NCBI GenBank assembly: GCA_019321725.1
Contig: CM033118.1
Span: 9,450,071-9,514,070 of the forward strand
Reading direction: 5' to 3'
Origin: Paulownia fortunei
Taxonomy: Eukaryota; Streptophyta; Magnoliopsida; Lamiales; Paulowniaceae
DNA length: 64,000 bases
The translations under genes were made by a program, and so were the position numbers. Every line of letters begins with the position of its first letter. The first letter of the stretch is position 1. This document shows, piece by piece, positions 10,613 to 20,166 of this stretch. A model generated the notes under the pieces. It worked only from the letters and a program-made list of their open reading frames with translations, made no database searches and was not told the DNA's origin.

Positions 10613-11260
10613 GTTTCTTCGAGTCGCAAATTCAACTGCATTTGTGTCTTTTGTGGATCTAATCTAGTAAAAATGGTGAGTTTAGAGGTGCAGGCAATAA
10701 CCTTGGTAGAACTTTAGCAGAAAGAAAAAATCATTTAGTATATGGGGGAGGCAGTTTGGGATTAATAGAGAGTGTTGCTATTTCTGCTCATATAGGAGGA
10801 GTCAAAGTTCTGGAAGTTATCCCAAAATCTTTAACAGTACAGAATATCACAGGTATGACCATCGAAGATGAGCTAAAAGTGTCACATATTTAGGACAAAA
10901 TACCTAATATGTTAAACAATGCGGATACATTCATCATTTTACCTGCCAGTTTTGGTACACTGGAGAAATTATTCCAAGTTGTCTCTTAGGCACAGTTCAA
11001 CATTCACCAAAAACCTATAGGTATTCTTAATGTTAATGGTTTTTATGATGGTTTGCTATCTTTTGTAGATCATGCTATAAAAAAAATATTTTATTTCACC
11101 GTTTACGAGACGAATCCTCATATATGCTCCGACACATGACCAGCTGATTGATCAACTTCTAGCATATGTGCTAGAACCTGATCCAGCCTTGGCCAATGTG
11201 GATTGGTCCAATAGGAACAATGGTCAAAAACACAAATTGAATTTGACTCTGAGTTTGTGA
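10613..11260 (+). pseudogene. Captured LOG-like gene (cytokinin-activating phosphoribohydrolase), broken
   Basis: LOG enzymes release active cytokinin bases from cytokinin riboside 5'-monophosphates in the cytosol. In order, the sequence gives ICVFCGSNL (the usual N-terminal strand), LAERKNHLVYGGGSLGL, a stretch like [46 protein letters not shown], and the C-terminus NLTLSL followed by TGA at 11258-11260. The length matches a full LOG protein of about 200 residues, and the whole frame is uninterrupted by intron-like sequence although plant LOG genes have several introns. Breaks: the start codon is lost (B keeps it), a frameshift near 10690, TAG at 10891 and 10987, and a one-base shift near 11085. 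The catalytic PGGxGTxxE motif has become PASFGTLEK. It lies in the sense strand of the retroelement between integrase and the polypurine tract. Confidence 0.88.
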
Positions 11261-13001
11261 TACTTATTGTTAATGGTTTCATCTAATTGTATGTGTTTTT
11301 GTTATTTCAGCTTTATTTTTTTAGCCACACTTCAGGTGATATCTTTCAAACTCTACTTTCCTATCTATTTTTGACATTGGGGACAATGTCTCAATTAGGT
11401 TGGGGAAGGGATAGTTGATAATATAACTTGTATGTTCAATGTGTGTTTTTCTAGTATTTTATTTCAAAAAAAAAAAAAAAAATAAAAATAAAAATAATAT
11501 TTATCAAACTTGTTTTCTTATAGATCTGTTGAAATCATGAAAAAATGTTGACAGAGTAAAAGGTAATTGTAATACTCTTGAGACGCATCCCTATTTTTTT
11601 GCATAACATGGCAAGTTTGTGAAATTTTTAACAAAAGTTTGTGAATTACCAAATTTTTTAAAAAAAATTGAGTCATAAAGGTTCTTCCAACTTCAATGAT
11701 TAAAATTAAGCATGAATAATATAGTTTGATTGATGATAGGTGTTATTTTGGACTTTGATGTTGTCATTCGGTTAATATATTTTTGCGATAATTATACTCA
11801 ATTTTTTTGCACAAATAGTTATGTTATTCAGTGTGAAGACAATGATGTCAAAATAGCAAGTTCTTATGCCCTCGCTCTAATCATCACTTGAATCTTCAAC
11901 ATGTAGGGGTTGAGTATTAGAACTTTTTCTTTTGGTTTGTTGAGGTAAACGATTGGTAGTGCACCACTAGAAAAATGATTAAGGCATTAGACTTTCTAGC
12001 ACCATTGTCAAATCAGCTTGTTCCCTATGTGATGTTCCAAGAGAACATCCCCTAAGTGAGTCACTTCAAGCCTTTCAATAAATAATTATTTTTTTATAAT
12101 CATATCTTTTTACCTAGCCTAAATACACTATTATCTAACCCTTGTTCTAAAAATAATTTGGAGTTTAAAAGACATTCCATTAACAACATGAACTTGCAAA
12201 TGAAATTCAGGTTGGAATGGAAAATAAGTGTTGAAAAAAGAAAAAAAAAGAAAAAAAAAGGATTAAAAGAAAGAAAAAAATGCAAAGTGCTATGAGTTGC
12301 AACTGAAAATGAGATGTTGCAATATGAATAAGAGGGGTCCAATTCAATAACAATAGACCCCAATGTTGAAATTTGTGGAGTTTGAGAATTCTTCATCGAT
12401 AAACTCTATGTCTCTAATTTTATGAAGTTTTTAGAACTTTTGTTGCATCCTATCCTTTTATTTATTAGCCACATCACTACCCTTTGGCCCCATTACAATC
12501 TTTGTTGAAAACCTTTTGATTTAATGTGGTGCTTTTAGTGTTGTGGAGATTTACACTAAAGAAAGAGCCTATGATGTTTAACTTATCCATTAGAGATTGG
12601 GTAATGGTTTTTGTAAGATTTTATGAGAATTCACTTATTTGAAGCATGCATAGTTTCATCACTGTTGACATTAACTATCCACACACACACACGATTATAC
12701 TTATTGTGGAAATGTATTGACTTTTGAATGACTAAGAATTAAACTCAACACTTGTTTGATTTCATTTCCATATTACATTGTTGTTTCCTGAGAAAATAGT
12801 TGAAAGATAGTTATCATAAGTGTTTGTGGGTATCACTGTTGGAAACCCTCACGAGGCTATAACTCGCCATCTATGGGCCACCTAGGGTTTAAAGGCTTGT
12901 TGCATATGTTAAATGCAATTGTGATATCCTACGAAAGTGGATTAGTTTAGGTTTATTTTAGGCTTGCTAGAGGATAAACAAGGGTTAAGTGTGGGGGAAT
13001 T
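11261..13001 (+). other. Element A 3' noncoding region and polypurine tract
   Basis: Noncoding, A/T-rich, with homopurine runs (12229-12290, GAAAAAA-type) and CA repeats (12683-12692). The phrase TTGGGGACAATGTCTC near 11378 is a common feature of Athila 3' regions. The last bases, GTGTGGGGGAAT (12991-13000), are the polypurine tract that primes plus-strand synthesis. The matching region of B is 49524-50548, shorter by a deletion of about 1.1 kb. Confidence 0.7.
12031..12049 (+). other. Seven-base-pair hairpin, GATGTTC-CAAGA-GAACATC
   Basis: A perfect 7-bp stem with a 5-base loop. The same place in element B (50491-50509, minus strand) has GATGTTT-CAAGA-AAACATC. The loop is unchanged while the closing pair changed from C-G to T-A with pairing kept. 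It could be an RNA structure of the element transcript; with two sequences this is only suggestive. Confidence 0.45.
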
Positions 13002-14131
13002 TGATAAGTGCAAATTTTGACATATTTTTATATCAAATCCTTTATGCTTTTCTTACTTTATTCTTGTTAATATTATTGTTTTATTAATGTTTTGTCTTAG
13101 GGAATCAACGAATATAAAAAGATCAAAAGAAGCATTTTCCAAACTTGTGCAATTTTTGTATTTTGAGAAAAACTTCATGATCAAAAGCCCTATGGACCTA
13201 AAGCTTGCTTCACTTGAAAGCCAAGAGATATAAGTACAACTTTTTTGTTTGAAACTCAGACCAATTCTATCTTGATTATAGCAAAAAAATTCATCCAAGT
13301 GTTAGCACAAAATGGATCACCAAAATTTGGATCAGAGTTCAGCCCAATATTGACTTATTTGACCAATTGGATCATATATCTTAAGCCCAAATTAATTTTA
13401 GCCTAAAATGTGGATATGTTATACAAAAAGGTAATAAACAAGTTTTTTGAAGACCTGATAATGAGAAAATGTGTTAAAATGGTAAAAACATTGGCTATAA
13501 TTTATTGTTGTTGTTAAAGGATGACTCTTGGAAATGATTTGGTAATTGGACCATGTCTCCTTCACCTGATAGCCAAATTTGATAAATGATATATGAAAAT
13601 ATATCAGTAATGAAAGATCTACAATATTTGTTCTTTACTCATCATCAAAATCTATCTGTATCTAACCTAAAAATATAATTTATTTCGATAGGTGAGGACT
13701 TAGTGTAATAATTTACCAACTCTTGACAACTAGCATACCACTTGATTAATCTCTCTATTATTTGTTTGGCCTCTAGCTTACTCCAAATACTATAAATAGG
13801 TCATGTATTAAGTTTGTAAGAGGGGGGAGGGGGGTAGAGGGTTTCTTTAGGCTAAGTTTTCTAGTATGTATGTTTTTTAGTAATGTAAGTTTTCTATTAG
13901 TAATAGAAATGCATTCTCTAGTTTCTCTTCTATTTTAGTCTTTCCTACTTTCATTATATCTTTCTAAATTCCATTTTGTTGAGGAAAAATGGTGAACCTC
14001 TTGATGGAGGGAGAGGAATGGTTATAAGTGTACAAAATATTTAAGTATGTTGTATTATTATTTTGAGTTTTGATCTAAACCCTACTTGTTTTATGGTGAT
14101 TTTTGAATTATGTATGTCTAATGGGAATTTT
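13002..14131 (+). repeat. Athila LTR of element A, truncated
   Basis: Starts TGATAAGTGCAAATTTTGAC right after the polypurine tract. It matches the complete LTRs at 56737-58347 (plus) and 47914-49523 (minus) over about 1.1 kb, up to the ATGTATGTCTAATGG stretch. The last 480 bases, including the LTR end, are absent. Confidence 0.85.
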
Positions 14132-14166
14132 GCATTGCAATATTAACTTGGAAGTTAGGATACCAA

Positions 14167-15018
14167 TAGAGATGGCAATGGGGTGTATGATAGCAATGGA
14201 ATGGGTTTGGTCAAATCAAAATCTACTCTTCCAATATTTTTTTAGATTCGAATCCAGCTGGTTAGACCCATTAGACTCATTTTATTATTTAAAAAATAAA
14301 AAATATATTTTTAAAAAATAATACATTAAAACTTTCTTAAAAATATTTTTTTTAAATATCACATAAATATGTATATATATACTAAATTTAAAAAAAAAAC
14401 ATGGCATGTTCGAGGCGGGGAGGGAGTGAAAATAAAATTCCAATACCAAGTTTGAACCAGCCACATTCCCTTCCGTTTATGGGTCCAAGACTCGCCTTAA
14501 ATTAGTCTTGCTTGGGAAGGATTTTAAAACTGCAACAATTCTTGAAGTGGGTCTTGGGTTTTAGTTATCAAATTTGGATAGACCCAAGCCCAACCCATTA
14601 AAATATCACATATATTTTTTTATTATGTATATATTTACGTGATGTGTATATATATATATGAAAAAATATGTGTATTATATATGTATACTCCTATATAAAG
14701 AAAAAATATAATACTCTTATAAACTCAAAATAATAATATAAAATTAATAAATAGTTTATACTTTAAATATATATAAAAATAACAAATATGTTTGAAGTTT
14801 TAATTTTTCAAAAACTAAAAAATGCACTTATAATTTTATATTTAAAAAGTTATGGTGATTCATTTTTGAAAAAAAAATAATATTTTTAAAATATAAAGTG
14901 AGTTTAACGATTCTAGTCCACTGGATCTCGGGTTCGATATGGGTCTAAGTCCATAAAAATCATGACAAGTTGGATCTTGAGTTTTCGCATACGTTCTCAA
15001 ACTCGTGGCCATCCCTTA
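14167..15018. mobile_element. hAT-like non-autonomous element (tentative)
   Basis: The ends are imperfect inverted repeats: TAGAGATGGCAATGGGG on the left, and on the right the complement of TAAGGGATGGCCACGAG. This is the sort of GGATGGCAA terminus common in plant hAT elements. The interior is AT-rich with several GGGTTTGG/GACCCA motifs in both orientations and no coding capacity. A clean 8-bp target duplication was not found, which keeps confidence low. Confidence 0.4.
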
Positions 15019-15696
15019 TTACCAGCACCAAATCAAAATTCAAGTTGTGTAGCTTTTAAGCTCTTATATTTAATATTATATTTATAAATTGTATAAAATA
15101 TTAAATTTGAAATAAGTTTTTACAATATTAGTAATGACAATTAAATAATAAATATAATTAAAATAAAAAAATATTAAGATTTAAAAAATATGACAAAGGT
15201 GTTCATGACATGGTTTTGTGGGGGGTAAGAGACGAGGTATGGGGTTGGGTGGGGGTGGCGGGTTTTGGGCGAGCGAATGATTGTTAGGCCAGCAGGCTTT
15301 GGGGTTGGGTGTGGGTAGGTTTGGCAAAGCAAGGGTTGGAAGAACACGAAAATGAGAGAAAAGAAAAAAAATAATAAAATGAGAATAATAAAATAAATTA
15401 CATATTTTTATACTCCTAATAATTTACTCTATTAGAATTTATGTACTTAATCATATTTATTTTTTCTATAATTATTAATTACTAATAATTTATTAGATTA
15501 GTTAACAAATAAAAAGTAATTCAATTGTTACAATGGATTATTTTATTTGATTATTTTTCTTAGTACATTAATAAAAAAATTATCACTTTTTTAGATTAAT
15601 TATTTGAGTAGATGAATAATTATTTAATTACTTAAAGTTTGTTTGAGTAGAATTAATTACTTGATCTATTTACTACTAAAATGAAAAATTAATTAT
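15019..15696. other. AT-rich stretch with a GT-rich patch; no gene seen
   Basis: Mostly A/T runs. A G-rich patch at 15204-15330 (GGGGTTGGGTGGGGGTGG type) may be low-complexity drift. Nothing coding is visible. Confidence 0.5.
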
Positions 15697-16165
15697 TTGT
15701 ATTCAGAGCTTCGCGTGCATATGTTGTGCGCCGCGAAAGCGGCTGAATTAAAAGATACGTTCGTCAGAAGTCCTCCCACCACATGTGGCCCCCGTCTGCC
15801 CCCATTAAAGGCTAATGCATGGAGTGCCTCTCGAGTGCGATTATACCAATACTTATGCACTGGATCCCATCAGAACTCCAAAGTGATTTCCCATTTTCTT
15901 TCTTCTTGTCGTTGTCTCCCGCGCCCCCTCTTGCTCCACCATTTTCGTCACTTTCGTATCGACCCACTAATTTGAAACCTCGAATGACGTGCAAGTTCTT
16001 TCGTTGTAGTAGCGCTCGGCCTATGGAGTACTGAATCAGACCGCCAAGCAAGATTCAGATCCCCACATGGAACGGAGATGGGGCCGGAAGCGCTTGAAAA
16101 CAAAGCAAAACCCTATAGCGGACCAAAAAAGTGACCGAAACGGCTCGAAATGGCTGAATAATCAC
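15697..16165. other. GC-richer island of unknown origin with a 5S-like fragment
   Basis: Base composition jumps from AT-rich neighbours to mixed sequence with many CpG sites (TTCGCGTGCATATG, GCGCCGCGAAAGCGG, GACCGCCAAGC). Short open stretches on both strands have no recognisable protein features. It may be an old gene promoter/5' region or a fragment of a small element. Only the 5S-like segment is identifiable. Confidence 0.4.
15833..15884 (+). pseudogene. 5S rRNA-like fragment (first ~50 bases)
   Basis: The segment including TACTTATGCACTGGATCCCA and TCAGAACTCC aligns with the first half of plant 5S rRNA (CATACCAGCACTAATGCACC and GGATCCCATCAGAACTCC). It has about eight differences, most of them C-to-T or G-to-A. 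Similarity stops before the internal promoter boxes, so it is not a functional 5S gene. A fragment of a Cassandra-type TRIM or a 5S-derived SINE is possible, but neither was confirmed. Confidence 0.7.
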
Positions 16166-17673
16166 TTGTGTATTTGAGTGGTTAATAATTATTAAATATT
16201 AATTATTTGAAGGTGAAAAATTAAAATGTCCATCATGTACTAATTTTATTTTTAATTAAAAAAATAATAGTTAAACTTAAATTACCTAACAAAATTAAAA
16301 TCTAATAAAGAGAAGAAGAATAACTTAAATAAAATTATATTATGTTAATGCCCCTTAAAGTATATAGCAATTGTAACTAATTTTCTAAAATCAGACTGAA
16401 CTAGCCAGTTTGACAAATCCAATCATGAATCGGTTGTTGATCCAATTCATTTGGGTGTAAAAATTAGAAATTCTATCAAACAAATAAAAATCGATCAAAA
16501 AAATTGATCGAACAGGCCATAAAACCAATCAACAAATCAATCAAACCAGACAAAAACTTTTTTTTTTTGCTTTTATTTTTATTTTTAATTACTATTTTTA
16601 TTTTTTGAAAAATATTGAACTTAGTACTTGGTTATATGTATGTGATTATTTGAATTTTAAGTTTTGTTAAATATATTTTTTAGTTGATTATTTATTTTTT
16701 TACTTTGTACATATCAATTAGTCAATTATATTATTATTTTATTTAATATAATAAAAAATATAATTAATTTCATTAAACTAATCAGATCGATAGTTAAATC
16801 AATGACCAACGATAAAAACCAATTTAATCATTGATCCAATGCAGCGCACATGCATAGCCAAAAGGCATTTTTGTGCAAAAAATTTGTCTTAATCAAAGAC
16901 CAAGCTAGGAGGAAACTTGGTAATTGAACACCTTTTTCGTTGATCGATATCAACTTCTACGAACCAAAAAAATTGAAAAAATTTGTAATAAAAATATCAG
17001 TGACAAGAGTTGTTCATATAATTGCATAAACCATAGAGTATTTTGATAATTTAACCAAACTTCAAGTCTAGTTAGATATGGGATGGAAAAAAATTGGCAT
17101 TTAAAATATACAAGTATATTATGAATTTTTGTTAAAAATTACGGTCAAAAAATCAATCAAAAAATATAAAAATAGATAATATACAAATTTATAGACATAC
17201 AAATAAGTACGCATGTAAATGAAGTAAAAATACAACTTATTTTGATATTATTTTTATATGAATTGTATTTGTACTTATTTTTAAAATATACTAAATGTAT
17301 CTTATATGTATTTTTATGTTATTTAATTTATAATTATAACATAAGTCAAAGATAACTATCTAAAAATAATTAGTAAATTCATTAATTATTAGTATTTTTA
17401 TTTTTTATTTATATAATATGCCATTAATACTTATAAATAACTTTAAAATAATTTTTAAATTATATTAATATGTTATAAATACTTATTAAATCAGAGTATT
17501 ATTTTAAATATTATATTGAATAAGTATATTACATATACTATACATTTCACCTAAAAAATACGGAATATTATTGAACAATTCAAAATGTGAGCAAAAAATA
17601 AAAAAAAATAATTATTCATACATATATATATATATATATATACTATACTATACGAATATAATTCAAGAAGGTT
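16166..17673. other. AT-rich intergenic DNA
   Basis: Contains a diverged dispersed-repeat-like segment (16390-16850, with AATCGATCAAAAAAATTGATCG palindromic parts) and an (AT)n run at 17621-17642. No gene or RNA gene is visible. Confidence 0.5.
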
Positions 17674-17683
17674 ATGGCTGGCC

Positions 17684-19132
17684 GGCAAAAGTGTCAAATT
17701 AGTCATATAACTAAGGGGGTGTGTAAAAAATAATCCTGTTTGAATTTGAAAAATCAATTTAATCATGTAACTAATGAAAAGGCTCGAATTTAATCCAAAT
17801 TTCACAAAAACATTTAGGATTAATTTCATTTAACCCCTTCTACTATTATTTTGGTATCAAATACCCCCATATACAATAAAAATAATTAAATACCCCCCCC
17901 AACTCTTCAAAAATTGAATTGAATGGACAAAAATATTATTGTGATTTTATAATAAAATAAATTCACTTTACCCTCTATTCTATTTTATATATCATTTTTT
18001 AAATAAATACATTAATTATATTTTATACTAATAAATTATAATAAATATGATTCTAACAAAATAAAATAAATATGTTTAACAAAATAAACATCAATTTTTA
18101 TATTTTATTTAAAATATGGTATCAATTTATTTAAAATTTTGTTAAACATAAAAATGAATGTTGGTTTTGTCAAACATATTTAAATAAAAAATATCTTAAA
18201 GATAAAAGATTGATACATTACTCAATTATATTTTCATATTTAAAAAAATTTGGGTCAAAAATATTTGATTATAAAGAGTTTTTACTAAGAAATCTTTTTT
18301 GTATGTTTTTTTAATATAAATAACATATTTAGTTTAATTTGTAGTATCATATCTATTATAATTTATTAGTATAAAATATAATTAATGTGTTTATTTAAAA
18401 AAATATTATATAGAATAGAATAGAAGGTAAAGTAAATTTGTTTTATTATAAAGTCACAATGATATTTTTGTCCATTCAATTAAAATAAATATATTATTTA
18501 TATTAAAAAAATACACAAAAAGATTTTTTTTAAAAAACTCTTTATAATCAAATATAGTCTAACCCAAATTTTCTTAAATATGAAAATATATTTGAATAAT
18601 GTGTCAATCTTTTATCTTTTAGATATTTTTTATTTAAATATGTTTGACAAAATCAACATTCATTTTGATGTTTAATTTTTTTTTAAACAAATTGATACCA
18701 TATTTTAAATAAAATATGAAAACTGATATTTATTTTGTTAAACAAATTTATTTTATTTTGTTAGAATCATATTTATTAAAATTTATTAGTATAAAAAGTA
18801 ATTAATTTTTTTATTTAAAAAATAATATATAAAATAAAATAGAGGGTAAAGTAAATTTATTTTATTATAAAATCACAATAATATATTTATCATTCAATTC
18901 AATTTTTAAAGAGTAAGCGAATATTTCAGACCAATTTTTATTGTATAGTGGAGTATTTGATACCAAAATAATAATAGAATGGGATAAATAAAATTAATCC
19001 TAAATATTTTTGTAAAATTTAGACTAAATTCAAATATTTTCATTAATTACAGGACTAAATTAATTTTTCAAATTCGAACAAGACTATTTTTAACACATCC
19101 CTTAGTTACAGGACTAATTTAACACTTTTGTC
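17684..19132. mobile_element. Foldback (long inverted repeat) element, Mutator-like
   Basis: The two arms, each about 600 bases, are inverted copies (left starts GGCAAAAGTGTCAAATTAG, right ends with the complement of GACAAAAGTGTTAAATTAG). They pair inward to about 18300 and 18500. The flanks ATGGCTGGCC (17674-17683) and ATGACTGGCC (19133-19142) match at 9 of 10 bases, as expected of a 9-10 bp target duplication made by Mutator-like transposases. The centre (18330-18490) holds a third partial copy of the arm. It has no coding capacity. Confidence 0.75.
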
Positions 19133-19142
19133 ATGACTGGCC

Positions 19143-19904
19143 TAACTGGAATGCGGTGGTTTCTTTTGGAAACAAATATGCCTACATAATATATACATAT
19201 ACATACCTATAGATATATGTAACATATCTATGCAGATACAATCTTAGACACACCTGCGTGTGTATACAAGAAACATATAAACAGTGCATAAAGTACTTAA
19301 ATAGTGGTCAAGTGGTGGATGGATGGTTTCAAACTATTGAGCGGACAAGCCAACCCGGAAAATAGTGTTCCAATGTTAACAAAGTTGCTACTAAGTACTA
19401 CCCATGAAAAATTTAACTCCAGGGGTTTTCCATGAGGATCTGCTCAATTTGAGTAGTGTACCTATCAGCATCACTCCTATCCTCAGCTCCACCCCCCATC
19501 CACCCCACCCAAAGTCAGCCCACCAATTCTACTGCACCATATACCACCAAATTTGTGACTGCCATCGACTTGGCAATGGCGGAGCAACTCCATCTTCATT
19601 AAGTAGCAAAACCTTGCCAGAAGTCTGCTTATTATTACACCATCGGCAAATGAAGAAGTTAAACTTTGGAGCACACAGCACTCCTCACAGAAATATAAGT
19701 GATATCACATGGCAAAACTGCACAAACTACAGGAGACGATCAACATGTGAATATGAACTAAGTTCATTATCTGTATATCCTCATCATAGTAATATGGTAA
19801 TCAAGATAGAAACCATTCAGTTTCCAACTTTTATATGTACATATATGCAGTGTCCCAGTACATGCAATGATGCAACTTATGATTTATTACCTAGAGCAAT
19901 GTTC
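19143..19904. other. 3' flank of CLPS1
   Basis: Likely holds the CLPS1 3' UTR. An AATAAA on the minus strand at 19883-19888 lies 17 bases past the stop codon, so the true cleavage site may be here or further down. Open stretches on the plus strand (19404-19934) overlap the gene and show no protein features. Confidence 0.5.
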
Positions 19905-20166
19905 TCAACAACCACCACTGGCAGGCTCAATTGAGCTCAAAAGGCCATTTCCTCTAAGCTGCATGCAATGTTCTTCTGCATCAGCTTGAGCACATATTAT
20001 TACCACAGACAGGCCATTGTAATGTGCTTCTTGCATAATATTCACAGCATTGTCAAGTGTCATCCCAGGTATAACCTTCATGAGCACTTGCACAACATAC
20101 TCCCTTTTATTGTAGTTGTCATTATGCAGCAGCACACGATACGGTGGGGACATTTTCCTCGACTTC
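19905..20166 (-). CDS. CLPS1: CLPS1 exon 3 (ClpS core)
   Basis: 262 bases from acceptor CTCCAG/GAAGTC to stop TGA at 19905-19907. It encodes residues 72-158: KMSPPYRV, HNDNYNKREYV (substrate pocket), VIPGMTLDNAVNIMQEAH and AEEHCMQLRGNGL. The open stretch extending above 20166 is intron. Confidence 0.96.

Larger units (their letters stand above)
9422..14131 (+). mobile_element. Athila-type LTR retrotransposon A, 3' half
   Basis: Order on the plus strand: integrase C-terminus, small Cys-rich reading frame, LOG-like reading frame, long noncoding stretch, polypurine tract (GTGTGGGGGAAT) and LTR start (TGATAAGTG). The same order is seen on the minus strand in element B (47914-56146), and sequences match over most of this span. 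The 5' half is outside the window, cut off by the Tekay insertion at 9421/9422. The LTR is truncated at about 14131. Confidence 0.85.

Noticed and set aside
15833..15884. 5S-like segment as the regulatory P5SM exon of a TFIIIA gene
   Set aside because: No zinc-finger coding sequence lies nearby and the similarity covers only a linear first half of 5S.
15697..16051. Possible gene: open stretches of 79-92 codons on both strands
   Set aside because: The overlapping frames on opposite strands have no recognisable domain and one includes the 5S-like fragment; reading frames by chance in GC-richer DNA are more likely.
19404..19934. 176-codon plus-strand frame
   Set aside because: It overlaps the CLPS1 3' end on the other strand and has low-complexity, unconserved-looking composition.
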